DNA of 64,000 bases. It comes from Ancistrus triradiatus. Lineage: Eukaryota > Chordata > Actinopteri > Siluriformes > Loricariidae. The notes under the pieces were generated by a model. That model saw only the letters and a program-made list of their open reading frames with translations. It made no database searches and had not been told where the DNA came from. The position numbers were made by a program, and so were the translations under genes. Below, piece by piece: positions 20,428-31,125 of this stretch (its first letter is position 1; every line of letters begins with the position of its first letter). Where the stretch lies: assembly GCA_025084515.1 (NCBI GenBank), contig JAJAGP010000957.1, forward strand, positions 1-64,000, in the 5' to 3' direction.

Positions 20428-20763
20428 GAGTGCAGTGGCTCGGTGGTAGCACCCTCATCTCAGAGCAAGAAGGTCCTGGGTTTGATCCAAGTTGGAGCGA
20501 CATGGTTCCTTTCAATATGGAGTTTGCATGTCCTCCCTGTGTCAAAGTGGGTTTAATCCGGGTACTCTGGTTTCCTCCCACAGTCCAAAGGCATGCATGT
20601 TAGGTTCATTGGAGTTTCCTTAGTGTGTGAGTGTGCCCTATGATGGATTGGCACACTGTCTAGGGTTGTTCCTGCCTTGCGCATCGTATTATCGGCTAAG
20701 CACTGGCTTTCCCATGATCCTGACTAGGATTAAGCAGATTATGAAAATGAATGAATGAATGAA
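20428..20763 (+). repeat. tRNA-related SINE-like repeat, copy 1
   Basis: Begins with an RNA polymerase III A-box-like tggctcggtgg and, about 40 bp on, a B-box-like ggtttgatcc. The body contains ggagtttgcatgtcctccct and ggtttcctcccacagtccaa, widespread in fish genomes, and ends in (atga)n at 20748-20763. Partial relatives occur at 30914, 51190 and 59756. The tRNA origin is inferred from the box motifs. Confidence 0.65.
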
Positions 20764-21718
20764 AGCAATTTGTAACTCTAGTGTATATGAAGGGAATAGA
20801 TAGTATGGTATCACACACTGAGTCATTATGTAGTTGCAGAATAATTGGAAGAGTCAAGGTGACCTTGAAAAATGGTCCGTTTAGCTTTGTCTCAAGATAA
20901 ACAAATTGGCAATCTTGCCACTCATACCCCTTACACTGGAGAAGATTTCAGACTGGATGTCACATAAGTAAAAATCATCTGTGCTGCTGTCAATCATCTC
21001 CAATGAACTCACTACAGTTCCTGACCAGAGTTGCCTATTACATGGCTAGGCTGCAACTGATGAATTCCTTTGCTATGCATTCCTTTCCAAGTCAAGGAGT
21101 GCATTTTATATTTATTTGTTATTTATTGTTAATCGTGGGTGTACAAATTGACAAAGGCATAGTGATGGTGAATAATAGGAGCTTATTTTATTTTTCAATA
21201 CATTATATTGCATTGCATTTATTAGGCCACTAAAGCTAGGAACCTCAGTTTAGACATATTAATTTAACAAACTTATCTGGCTAGAAACATTCTGAAGGCC
21301 AGCAATGTGCATAACCACCAACTTATTCATGTCTGAAATTAATTAACCAGAATAGAACAGTGACGTTCTTTGATGGGACACAAAGAGCCTATGTGAACAT
21401 CTTATAAAAACATCCACAATGTATGTGTGAGAGTGCTGGGTATAATTATTCATTGTTATGGCTGTCAAAATTAGGTCACTATGTTTCATCTTTTTGCCTG
21501 CCAGCAGAAATGAATGTTGATCTAGTTAATATTTAATGCATCTATGCTGCAGACTGTTCTAATTCAAATATACATATTTCATGTTCCAATTAGCTTAATG
21601 GGAAAAAACACTGCAGAACTCAAAGAAAATGATGCTGTTTTTCCAAGTTATGCAACCCGATTGTTCTGGGTCCACAATATTATTGCGTTTTAAATGTTGG
21701 TGGGTCTAAATCAGTAAT
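20764..21718. other. No gene recognised
   Basis: AT-rich DNA without recognisable genes or repeats, ending at the first bases of the LTR element. Confidence 0.55.
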
Positions 21719-21742
21719 TGTCACAGCGCTCGCTGGTTCCCT

Positions 21743-22071
21743 CAATGGACGTGATCTCGCAGTGCGTGTCCCTGCTGAACCGGTCGGCGGCAATCGCGAC
21801 TGCTGCGCTGTTGGCTCCGCCCGCCTCTGGCTCTTCACCATCTGTGGAGATCGCGTTACCTGAGAGATTTGATGGGAACCCAGCGTTATTCAGCAAATTT
21901 ATCTCGAGTGTTTTCCATCCTGCTCGCAATTTGCCGGTGTTTCGCTGGTGGTGTCCTGCCATTCAGGCAGAAAGCTCCAGTGGGTCACAGAGAGGTGGTC
22001 ACAGGTGCAAACTGAGTCAGTGGTCACCTTCTGGATGCGCTTGGGGCAGTTTTTGGTCCACCTGCCAATAG
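21743..22071 (+). pseudogene. Gag-like N-terminal fragment
   Basis: From the Met at 21743 the frame reads MDVISQCVSLLNRSAAIA and then LPERFDGNPALFSKFIS, which matches the conserved Pro-Glu-x-Phe-Asp-Gly block near the start of the capsid region in fish Ty3/gypsy-type Gag proteins. After about 70 codons the similarity fades and the frame closes at 22071. No zinc knuckle (CCHC) is seen downstream. The assignment rests on this one block. Confidence 0.55.
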
Positions 22072-22165
22072 TGGGCCATACACCCGCGAAGCTCCACTGT
22101 TCGGTCGTCCCACACCGAATGCTCAGATCACCAGCGTACAGCCGGTACCTCAGTTTATTCGCCAC

Positions 22166-23825
22166 TTGCTGGATCCTCCGTTCACTGGCTGTCGGAGGAT
22201 CGCAGCTATAATTGTGGCCAAGCGCAGCAATAAGCGCGCTTTAACGGTCTCTATTCAAAGGATGCCCGGTCCAGTCCAGGGTCCACCCGCCTCAGAGTCC
22301 GTTCCAGGGTCGCCCGTCCCAGAGTCTGCTCTTGGGACGCCCGTCCCAGCTCCAGGGTTGCCCATCCCAGAGTCTGCTCTAGCGATACCCATTCCGTCCC
22401 AGGGCCAGTCCAGGGCCGGATCATGTCAGAGACCTGTCATAGGTCACCGAGGCCTGGTACTCCTGCAGTCAGGCAGTCTAACTCGGTTGTTGAGCCATTA
22501 GTGCCCCGTAGCATGGTCTTGGAACCGTTTAGGTCTGATAACCCGGCATCTGTGTACGCCGCGTCCGTTATCTCTGCCGAGGAGCTGTTACTGCCTAGTA
22601 GCACTGCATCTGAGCTACCAGAGCCCGATTACCTGGCACAGAAACCGGTCAGCCACGTGCTTGAGCATCCTAGCTCTGAATTTAAGCATGTTCGCCTGGC
22701 ACCAGTACCATCACCTTCGGTACCTGGGTCAAAGCCGTCCATTAAAGGGTCGGCCATCTTCAAGACCTTCCAAAGGTCCTCGATCCGTGAGATCTCTCCT
22801 AAGTCATCTAAATCCGAGTCTGTCCAAACTTGGTCTAAGTCCGAGTCCGTCTCTAGTCTATCCAAGTTTAAGTCTATTCTTAGTCAGTCCGAGTCTATTC
22901 AGACTCCGTGTCTGAGGTCCGAGTCTGCCTTTAATCAGTTTGAGTCAGCTCTAACTTTGTCTCAATCCGAGGTTGCTCTGAGTTCAGCTGAGACCTCCCA
23001 AAGGAGTTCATGTCAAGTTCGCCTTTGTCAGAGACCTTCCAAAGGACCTCTCCAAGGTCATCTAAATCCAAGTCTGTCTCCAGTAAATTTGAGTCAGTTC
23101 AGAGTTCGTCTTTGTCCGAGTCCGTGCTGAGTCAGCCTGAGTTCACCCCGTGTCAGGTTGTGACCACTCAAGGGTCGTCTACCGCAGACTCCTTCCCAAG
23201 TCTGCCTATTTCAGAGACCTTCCGAAGGTCATCTCCGGCAAAGACCTTCCAAAGGTCTGAGTCCATTTCTAGTTTACCCATGCCAGAGACCTGCCAAAGG
23301 TCCTCTATCCTCGAGACCTCCCACAGGTCGCCTATATTTGGATCTTTCCAAACTCCGTCCGAGTTTGAGTCCTTCCCAAACCAGTCTGATCTATCTATGT
23401 CCGAGTCTGTCCTTATTCGGTCCAAGTCAATGTCGAGTTTGTCCGTGTTCATTCAGCATCCGTGTAACTCTGAGTTGGTCCAAAGATCATCTACGTCCGA
23501 GTCCATTCCTAGTCTGTCTAAGTCTGTGTTAGTCTCTAATCTGTCCGGGTCAGCTATAAGTCTGTCTAAGTCAGTGTTTTTCCAAAATCTGTCTATTTCT
23601 GACTCTGTCTCCATTCTGCCCGAGTCTGTTCCATGTATGTCCGAGTCTATCTTGTGTTTGTCCGAGCCTGTCCAGAGCATGTCTATGTCTGAGTCTGTTC
23701 TGAACCTGTCTGAGTCTGTCCAATCTTTGTCTTTGAGTTTGTTCTATGTTCGTTTGAATCTGTCCAGAGTTTCTCCAACTATGAGTCTGTCCCTAATATG
23801 TCAAGTCTGGTCAGAGTCCGTCTAA
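22166..23825 (+). CDS. Ser/Glu-rich repeat polypeptide region, broken frames
   Basis: Three overlapping plus-strand frames (22166-22501, 22423-23130, 23010-23825) carry one repetitive composition, suggesting a formerly continuous frame with about two shifts. It begins with Pro-rich units (PVPESALGTPVPAPG) and turns into units such as SESVQTWSK and SESVSSLSK, roughly 9 residues each (27 bp), with Ser at up to a third of positions. No known domain, signal peptide or membrane segment is visible. The minus strand is also open for stretches because of the repeat, but the gag-like start and LTR order favour the plus strand. Function unknown; it may be a spacer or structural part of the element's Gag. 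Confidence 0.45.
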
Positions 23826-23829
23826 GTCA

Positions 23830-24525
23830 GTGTTCGTTCCTGAGTCAGTCGAGTCCGAGACCACTCCTGGATCGTCTGGGACATTTCCAAGACCATCTGA
23901 GTCTGAGGCCTTCCAGAGGCCGTCAGCTCCGGGTCCCGCACCAAGGTCATCCGCCCCAGTGCCTACGCTGAGGTTGTCCGCCCCAGTGCCTATGCCGAGG
24001 TCATCCGCCTCAGTGCCTACACCAAGGTCTTCAGTCCTCGAGGCCTTCCAGAGGTCATCAATTTCAGTACCAGCTCCGAGGTCGTCACCCCCAGTTCTGA
24101 CGCCGAGGTCTTCAGTCCTTGAGGCCCCGGTTCCTGTACCAAGGTCATCAGCTCCAGTGCCAGCTTCAAGGTCGTCACTCCCAGTGCCTACACTAAGGTC
24201 GTCAGTCCCAGTACCTGCGCCAAGATCGTCAGTCCCTGAGGCCTTCCAGAGGTCATCAGTCCCCATGCCTGCTCCAAGGGCGTCGGTCCCCGAGGCCTTC
24301 CAGAGGTCACTGGTCCCAGTACCAGCTCCAAGGTCATCACTCCCAGTTCCTACACTAAGTTCGTCAGTTCCAGTACCTGCACCAAGATCGTCAGTCCCTG
24401 AGGCCTTCCAGAGGTCATCAGTCCCCATGCCTGCTCCAAGGTCATCAGTCCCCAAGCCCTTCCAGAGGTCATCAGTCCCTATGCCTGCGCCAAGGTCGTC
24501 AGTCCCCGAGGCCTTCCAGAGGTAG
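23830..24525 (+). CDS. Pro/Arg/Ser nonapeptide repeat region
   Basis: 231 codons made of about 20 imperfect copies of a 9-residue unit. Two types alternate: VPMPAPRSS-like and VPEAFQRSS-like, from 27-bp DNA units with the cores gcctgctccaaggtcatca and gaggccttccagaggtcatc. The frame ends with TAG at the start of three units that each carry the stop (24525-24590), after which it reopens at 24589. The minus strand (23811-24755) is open too, as 27 is a multiple of 3, giving a Gly/Asp/Leu-rich peptide; this is probably a shadow. The repeated third-codon changes look neutral. No enzyme domain is seen. Confidence 0.5.
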   Translation: MFVPESVESETTPGSSGTFPRPSESEAFQRPSAPGPAPRSSAPVPTLRLSAPVPMPRSSASVPTPRSSVLEAFQRSSISVPAPRSSPPVLTPRSSVLEAPVPVPRSSAPVPASRSSLPVPTLRSSVPVPAPRSSVPEAFQRSSVPMPAPRASVPEAFQRSLVPVPAPRSSLPVPTLSSSVPVPAPRSSVPEAFQRSSVPMPAPRSSVPKPFQRSSVPMPAPRSSVPEAFQR

Positions 24526-24864
24526 TCAGTCCCCGAGGCCCCCCAGAGGTAGTCAGTCCCCAAGGCCTCCCAGAGGTAGTCAGCCCTTATGCCTGCTCCA
24601 AGTTCATCAGTCCCAGTGCCTCCGTCGAGGTCATCTGTTCCGGGCTCCATGCCGAAGTCGTCCACCTTCAGACCTGATCCCTGCCATCTTCCCGGCCTCT
24701 TGCCATCCACCCGTGTTGGGTGTGCCTGCCAGGGCCTTTCGGGGCCCGGTGTCACCCAGCTTACTCCCAGCCTTCGCCCGGAAAGGAAACCTCCAGATCG
24801 TCCGGAGTCCCGGTGGTGCCGTCCTTGGAGTCCTGGCTCTGTCTTGGACTCCGTGGGGGGGCTC

Positions 24865-25466
24865 TGTCACATCTCACTCGCGCACCTGCGCACCATGCCC
24901 ACCTTCGTGCACCTTCTGTCACATCGACTTGTGCACCACGCTCACCTTCCATCACTTTCCACCGCATTCTCCCACCTTCTCTCTCCTCCTCCTTTGATCA
25001 CGCACACCTGCCGTTCATTTTCTAGCACCTTCCACTCCACTATATATACCGTTCACCTCCACAGACTCTTCGCTGAGTCTCGTGGCTTCTACCGCATCTC
25101 TCTAGCTCCATCGCTATCACCTTTCTACCGTGTCTCGCTTCTCATCTTCCTAGCCGATCTATCCTATTCCTATCTGAGTCGAATCCTACCTAGTCATCAT
25201 TCTATCGTTCTTTTCTGTCGCGTCTCTATACCTAGTCTAGCCTTCTGTTATCGCTCACCTACCTGTTCTCGCTCCATCATTCCTCACTCACTCGTTAATC
25301 ACCTCATCAGTGCATACTCCTATCCGTGTGTTTTCACTCCGTGTTCACGATCGTATGTTTGTTTGTAAGTTTCTTTATCGGTTTCCCTTTCGTTTGGTTA
25401 AATAAATGCCTTCTGAGTTTAGACCCACTCCTGGTGTGTGTCTCTGACTTCACATCCCGCGTGACA
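24865..25466 (+). repeat. 3' LTR of the nonapeptide-repeat element
   Basis: 602 bp from tgtcacatctcactcg to cccgcgtgaca. It contains a TATA-like tatatatacc at 25041 and a polyadenylation signal aataaa at 25401, in the order expected of U3-R-U5. The open frame 24589-25368 runs through it and is not evidence of a gene. Confidence 0.75.
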
Positions 25467-25599
25467 GATATGACAGAGGTTGAATGATCAGTCCTCATAT
25501 AGATAAGATAACTTTATAAGGCAGTTTTATTCAGTCCAACTGCTACATGTATATAAAATGGCCCCTAGGCATGCATCCTGCCTTTACAAGCATTTTTTA

Positions 25600-26330
25600 A
25601 ATATTTGGTCATTCTAAAGATCTCACTGAATTCAAGCATGGTACTGTAATATGTTGCCACTATTGCAACTAGTCAGTTTGTGAAATTTCTTCACTCCTAG
25701 ATCCAAAATCAGCTGTGAATGGTATTACTTAAAAATGGAAGCATTAGGGTCCGCAGCAAGCACAGACCACAAAAAGTAACTGAGTGGGGACGCCAAGTGC
25801 TGGAGATGAATATTGCATAAACATTGTCATAACTGCAAACCTCCTCTGGCATCAACATCAGCACAAAAACTGTGTGCATTAAGCTTCATAGCATGAGTTT
25901 CCATGGATGAGTAGTTAAGTACCACTGAAGGTAATTCTAAATGGTTCAGCATACCAATACATTTAGATAATTGTATGCTTCCAGCATTGTGGAGAAAGTT
26001 TGAGGAAGACCGTTGTCTGTTCTAGCATGTCTGTACCCCAGTGCAAATCAAAGTGATTAAAGGGGGTTGGGTGAGTTTGGTGTGGAAGAACTTGACTGGC
26101 TCACACAGAGCCCAAACTTTAACCCCACTGAACACATTTGGAAATAATTAGAACAGAGATTGCGAGCCAGTGTATGACCTCACAAATGCCCTTCTGGATG
26201 AATGGGCAACAATTCCCACAGACACAGTCCACAATTTTACAGAAAATATTCCCAGAAAACCGGAAGGGGGCCAACACTCATGTCCCTTCAAATGCTCCCT
26301 CTCACAAAACAAACTCCAGATCATCGAGGT
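25600..26330 (+). mobile_element. Family E Tc1-like element, internally deleted
   Basis: Plus-strand remnants read SKDLTEFKHGTVI (N-terminal helix region) near 25610 and, after a large internal gap, pieces around 25980-26330: LPALWRKFEEDR, VWKNLTGSHRAQT, the DNA for NPxEH at the third catalytic acid, and YDLTNALLDEWATIP (26170 region). The order and motifs are those of a Tc1-like transposase distinct from A-D. The middle with the first catalytic Asp is lost, multiple stops are present, and clear inverted repeats are not seen. Confidence 0.7.
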
Positions 26331-26620
26331 GGCCGAAGTATGGTTCATTTGTAGTTCACTTTGTGGTCCGATTGATTCGTGCATTGTGAAAGCAAAACAT
26401 TCCCAGACTGCTTAGCATTTTGCTTCACGGTATCGAAAGTGGAACTGTCGAGGCTTGCCAGATAGAACTATTATTCACTGCTCTGCTTACAATTCAGCTG
26501 TACAGTCCTCATTGCAGCTGCTGGTTATATGAGATAACAGTTCCAGGTAGAATCACCACTTTAAAGCCTAAAAGAGTTGCCAATAAATGATCGTTATAAT
26601 AAAGTATATGAACAAGAAGA

Positions 26621-28020
26621 ACAAACCCAAATCAGAAAAAGTTGGGACAGTATGGAAAATGAAAAGTGTGTTTCTTACAAAAACAAAACGTGTTTCTTAC
26701 ATTTACTTTGATTTTGATTTAATTCCAGACAGTACAAACCCAAGATATGTCATACTTTGTCTGGTCAACTGTATTTCATTTGTTTACATACATCCATTCC
26801 TGCATTTTAAGCCTGCAATACAGTACAAAGAAAGTTGGTACGGTAAAGGGTAAAGCATTTTCCACTTTCTAATGTTGCTATTCCTTCTCACAACACTTGT
26901 TAGACATTTTGGCACCAAGGATACCAAGGTATCAGGTGTTTCAACTGTAATTTTGTCCCATTCATCATCTTTAGGTGGGCAACACTACGGGGTTGTTGTA
27001 CAGGGTTGCTGTTTCAAACTTCACAGATTCTCTGTTGTTGACAGGTAAAGTCAGGCAGGCCAGTCCAGTACCCATACCATCTTTTTCCGCAGCCACGCCT
27101 TTGCAATGTGTGCAGTATGTGGTTTTGCATTGCCTTGTTGAAAAACGCATGAATATCATTGGAAAATGTCATTTTGAAGCCAGATTATGTTGCTCTAATA
27201 TCCCAATGTATTTTTCTACATTAATGCTGCCATAACATAATTGTAAATTACATTTGCCAAGGGAACTGACACAACCCCATACCATTACAGACTCTGGCTT
27301 TTAGACATCTAGATGATCCTTTTTGTCTTTGGTTTAGAGCACACAGCATCCATTTTGTCCAAAACAGATCTGGAATACTGATTCATTTGACCCTAATACA
27401 CATTTCCTCTGTGTGATGGTCCATCCCCGATGCCCCGAGTCCAGAGAAGTCAACACTGTTTTCGACTTTGTTAACATAAGGTAACAGAAGTACCTTCTTG
27501 ATGCCACTGCAATAAGAAAAAAAAGCAGACAAAGTCACCTAGGTATGAAAGTGAAGATTACAAAGTAAAGCAATACATCTTATTTGCTTGTACTTAACAG
27601 TATGGAATTTTCATCTTTGGTCCAGATCACTCAGACTCTATTTCTTCCAAAATACATCTGATTCATCTGACCACAATAAGCCCAATATGTCCACTAAGTG
27701 ACATGGCTTCTGGCTCATGTTAGCATGAGGCTTCTTTTTTTGCATAGTCAAGTTTTAAGAGTCATTTGTGAATGTAACTCTGTATTGCAATGCTTGACAA
27801 AGGTTTACGAAAGTAATGCACTGTCCATGTGGTTATATCAGCTATATATGAATAACAGTTCTTAATGCAGTGCCATCTGGGGTATCAGAGATCACAGGCA
27901 TTCAGCTTGGGGATGTACTCTTGCCCCTTATGTACTGAAATTCCTCCAGATTCCTTGGATCATTATGCACTTTTGAGGAACATTGTTTTTAAACATATGC
28001 ACTTGTTTGAAAGGTAAACC
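26621..28020 (-). mobile_element. Family F DNA transposon, copy 1
   Basis: The left end acaaacccaaatcagaaaaa followed by gttgggacag matches the end at 55477 and is a characteristic fish DNA transposon terminus. The body 26880-28020 is similar to the fragments at 37058 and 55740 in the expected orientation. The end sequence and TA-type flanks suggest the Tc1/mariner group, but I could not confirm catalytic residues, so the superfamily is open. A segment is present twice (27314-27400 and 27615-27680). The right inverted repeat is missing and all frames are short. Confidence 0.65.
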
Positions 28021-28440
28021 ATGTCAAATTAGTTTCTTCAGTTTACATGTTACCTTAACACAAATGATACACTTTAACAGCATTTTTTTATTAATGATTT
28101 GTTGATAGATCAACATGTCATGTCAGTTCAAATTCAGGTTGCTTTATAACAAATCTTCAGGCTGATTTTTGTTGCCAGTCCACCTCTTGTGGCAAATGTA
28201 GCTTATATGTGATGCTGATTGCGTATGTACAACATTCTGAGATCAGACACGGTGTTTCAGAGAAATGACAGTTCTGGGCTAGTGTTGCATTACCACTTTG
28301 CCCCAGGCATGTTTATTCTCTCCATAATAAGCCACCTTCCCACCTTCTTGTCCTCATGCCTCCAGTACCATGCAAAACTGTCAGCCTCACACTCTGAAAT
28401 CTTAGCCAAATTAGCTTTTTTTCCTAAAATTAAATAGTAA
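28021..28440. other. No gene recognised
   Basis: AT-rich DNA without recognised features, ending at a trinucleotide repeat. Confidence 0.5.
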
Positions 28441-28444
28441 TAAT

Positions 28445-28477
<33 letters not shown>

Positions 28478-28487
28478 AATAATAAAT
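28441..28487. repeat. (AAC)n/(AAT)n microsatellite
   Basis: About 10 AAC units flanked by AAT units. Confidence 0.95.
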
Positions 28488-29753
28488 ATTATGGTTAATG
28501 ATTTTGCATAGCATGCTTTCCATAGCTAGTATGTTTCAAGCAGTTGTGATTTGGTGCACAATTGCATCATTTACAAACTACACAAGTGCATGTTCTTAAC
28601 TGGCCTCTGCTGTGCTTTCACAGACTTGAGCTTCAGGTTTCATTCTGGAGCTTTTCGTAAAAAGAGCATGGTGGCATTCAGACTCAACAGGGTAATGACA
28701 GCTGAATGGATGTGTATGGTGTGTGACATTCCCTTGTTTTCGGAGAGAGTGTTGCCTCGTGTGTCCTGTTAATGCTTGTATTTTGTGATTTGTATCCTTA
28801 TGCCTTTGCCATGGATTTGGCAGTGGGATTCTGTCCCTAGCTTAGCTGGCTATACCTTAGCTTACCTCTGGACCTCCTAGTCCATACACATTGGTTGCTT
28901 CTCTACACAGTCTACCAATCTCCCTGTCCTAAAGCGCTGATCGCGGGGACTAAAACAGAGGAAATGGAGTGAGAGGCGACGAAGCTGAGTGAGTAGGCGG
29001 ATGCAACAGCATGCATACAGAACAAATGCCACAACGGACCAATGGCGCGACACCTGACTAGGCTCAGTGGTGCTCTTATATACCTAAGCCAGCAAGTGTC
29101 ACTAATATGGCAATCGGCGCCACCAAAAGTCGACACGCCCACTCTATGGGCTGACGTGCCGATCACGGCACATTCATCATGCCACTGCTGCTGTCCAGTG
29201 TTGGGCCACGAAACGTAATATTATCCCAAACCCCAAAAGAGGTGGCTCCTGAAGCCCCTAAGTGGGCAATGAACTTCCCCCTAGCCTACTGGGTATGCTC
29301 AGGGTTGAGGGTGTGGGAGGGGGGATCAGGGTGGGGGATGGGGGGGGGGTCAGCTTATCCTTGAGCTCACTGCTCAGCCCGAAACAAAAAATGTTCATGA
29401 GCGTTCATGTTGTTGAATGTGCTCTCTGCGGCCAGCAACCTTACATAATCAGCGGCCGGCCTGGAGTCCTGAGAGACCTCAAAAGCAGTGGGCCTATGAG
29501 CTCAATGTCCTTTGGGGCAGAAGACTTCCCTAAGAGAGAGTGGGAAGGGCCCCTGTTGGGGCCAGTGTTTTCACACCGTTCGGCATAGTGAACTATGTAA
29601 AAAAAGAATTGTTTTGGGCCCAAGTGCAGGAAGCTCCTGAAGGAAGCCAGAATAATAAACCCCCAAGAGAATTAATAAATAAACCAACTTTGGGGAAAGG
29701 CACACGCGCACATACACTAGAAAAGAAATAAAGAACAATATACAGTATATATA
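28488..29753. other. Unassigned, GC-richer block 28910-29600
   Basis: The part 28910-29600 is clearly richer in G+C and CpG than its surroundings and includes a TATA-like ttatata near 29075 and a G tract at 29340-29350. It resembles an LTR or gag-like stretch of an unrecognised retroelement, but I found no TG..CA ends, protein motif or second copy. Confidence 0.35.
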
Positions 29754-30397
29754 CAGTGGTGCTTGAAAGTTTGTGAACCCTTTAGAATTCTAGATTTCTG
29801 CATAAATATGACGTAAAGCATCATCAGATTTCAGACTTTTACAAAAGTCCTAAAAGTAGATAAAGAGGCCCTCAGTTCTGCACACCGGCTTGGAGGAATT
29901 TTGGCCCATTCCTCCGTACAGAACAACTTCAACTCTGGGATGTTGGTGAGTTTCCTCACATCAACTGCATCATCAAATGTTTCACAGATGGGATGAGGTT
30001 CTTATGCTGGAATACAGTGTTTTCCTTTCTGGAAACATAGCACTTTTCTTTTAAACCAAAAAGTTCTATTTTGGTCTCATCAGTCCACAAAACATTCTTC
30101 CAATGGCCTTTTGGCTTGTCTACGTGATCTTTAGCAAACTGCAGATGAGCAGAAATGTTCTTTTTGGAGAGCAGTGGCTTTCTCCTTGCAATCCTGCCAT
30201 GCACACCATTGTTGTTCAGTGTTCTTCTGATGCTGGACTCATGAACATTAACATCAGCCAATTTTAGAGAGGCCTTCAGTTTCTTAAAAGTTACAACGAG
30301 GTCCTTTGTGACCTCGCCTATTACACGACTTGTTCTTGGAGTGATCTTTGTTGGTCAACTACTCCTGGGGATGGTAACAATGGTCTTGAATTTCCTG
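29754..30397 (-). mobile_element. Family D Tc1-like element, copy 2
   Basis: Starts ta-cagtggtgcttgaaagtt, the family D terminus. The minus-strand frame 29956-30261 shows RRTLNNNGVHGRIARRKP, SAHLQFAKDHVDKP and the first catalytic block LWTDETKIELFG. The part with the second and third catalytic residues is deleted between the inverted repeat and the middle. The other end stops at 30397 against LINE sequence. Confidence 0.85.
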
Positions 30398-30606
30398 TAG
30401 TATGTATGAACATGCTGACAGATGACATCAGAAAGGATTCTCCATGGACTATGATGTTTGTGGATAATACGGTGATCTGTAGTGAGATTATGGAGCATGT
30501 TCAGGTGAGTCTGGAGAGGTGGAGGTACAAACTGGAGAGAAGGGGAATGGTGTCAGTAGTAGTCAAGTATGTTTTTCAGAGTATGGACAAGAGTACATCG
30601 GCATGA
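30398..30606 (+). pseudogene. Non-LTR retrotransposon reverse transcriptase fragment
   Basis: The plus-strand frame reads MLTDDIRKDSPWTMMFVDNT, then VICSEIMEHVQVSLERWRYK and LERRGM. This is the palm region of a LINE reverse transcriptase. The catalytic FADD motif is altered to FVDN, so both Asp residues are compromised. I would guess an RTE-like family, without proof. The continuation (EFKYLRSSVQSKGECSKE) appears 1.6 kb downstream at 32185. Confidence 0.75.
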
Positions 30607-30649
30607 AGGAGTGAGGCATAATAGTGCATTTGCAAGGAAACAACCCTGA

Positions 30650-30790
30650 TAGCAAGTATACAATGGCCAAACATTGGCGCAATGGCATCAGTTACACTGG
30701 CATGATGTTGGCAAATGATGTTGGGCCAACAACATTTTGGCCAGTGGGCCTACGTTTGCCTGATGTTGGCTTTTGACAAATTGTAGCAAT
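30650..30790. repeat. gttggc palindromic repeat cluster
   Basis: Repeated tgatgttggc, gttgggccaac and ttggccagtgggcc motifs make an imperfect inverted structure. This resembles a short non-autonomous repeat common in fish, but the family is not established. Confidence 0.45.
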
Positions 30791-30913
30791 ATAAATCCTC
30801 TGAAAGTATCTATGAACTACCAAATTTGAATAATTGGAAAAAAAATAAACTATTAAAAATGTGTTATGTTTAATGAGTAAATTGAGAACTTTAAATATAA
30901 CACAAGTTTCTTA

Positions 30914-31125
30914 GGGGCCAAACAGTGGTGCGGAGGTTGACACAGTCACCTCACAGCTCCAGCTTGATCCCAACCTCAGTCTCCACCTGTGTGGAGTTTG
31001 CATGTCCGCCCTGTGTCTGCATGGGTTTACTCTAGGTGTTTGTTTCCTCTCACAATCCAAAGGCAGGTTAACTGATTACACTAAATTGATCAAGCTAAGT
31101 ATATATAGTTTTGATGTAACTTTGT
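30914..31125 (+). repeat. SINE-like repeat, copy 2 (degenerate)
   Basis: Shares tgtggagtttgcatgtccgc, ctgtgtctgcatgggttta and cacaatccaaaggc with the copy at 20428. The A and B boxes are not clear in this copy. Confidence 0.55.

Larger units (their letters stand above)
21719..25466 (+). mobile_element. LTR retroelement with nonapeptide-repeat internal region
   Basis: The 3' end is well defined: a purine tract (gtgggggggct, about 24853) precedes an LTR that starts tgtcac at 24865 and ends gtgaca at 25466. The 5' end begins tgtcacag at 21719 but goes at once into a gag-like frame, so most or all of the 5' LTR is missing. The interior has a gag-like N-terminus and then about 2.3 kb of Ser/Pro-rich repeats in several plus-strand frames. 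I see no reverse transcriptase, RNase H or integrase, so it looks non-autonomous. No matching target duplication is seen (gtaat on the left, gatat on the right). Confidence 0.75.

Noticed and set aside
20430..20495. tRNA gene
   Set aside because: A- and B-box-like motifs are present, but no cloverleaf can be folded and the downstream sequence is that of a SINE-like repeat.
23811..24755. 314-codon minus-strand frame rich in Gly, Asp and Leu
   Set aside because: It is the antisense shadow of the 27-bp repeats; units that are multiples of 3 keep all frames open. The gag-like start, purine tract and LTR polarity are on the plus strand.
24589..25368. 259-codon plus-strand frame as a host gene
   Set aside because: Most of it runs through the 3' LTR, including its TATA-like region.
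21714..25471. Target-site duplication around the nonapeptide-repeat element
   Set aside because: The flanking 5-mers gtaat and gatat do not match, and the 5' LTR is missing, so the left edge is probably not an insertion boundary.
28290..28523. Frame with a poly-Cys run
   Set aside because: Translation of the (AAC)n microsatellite on the opposite strand.
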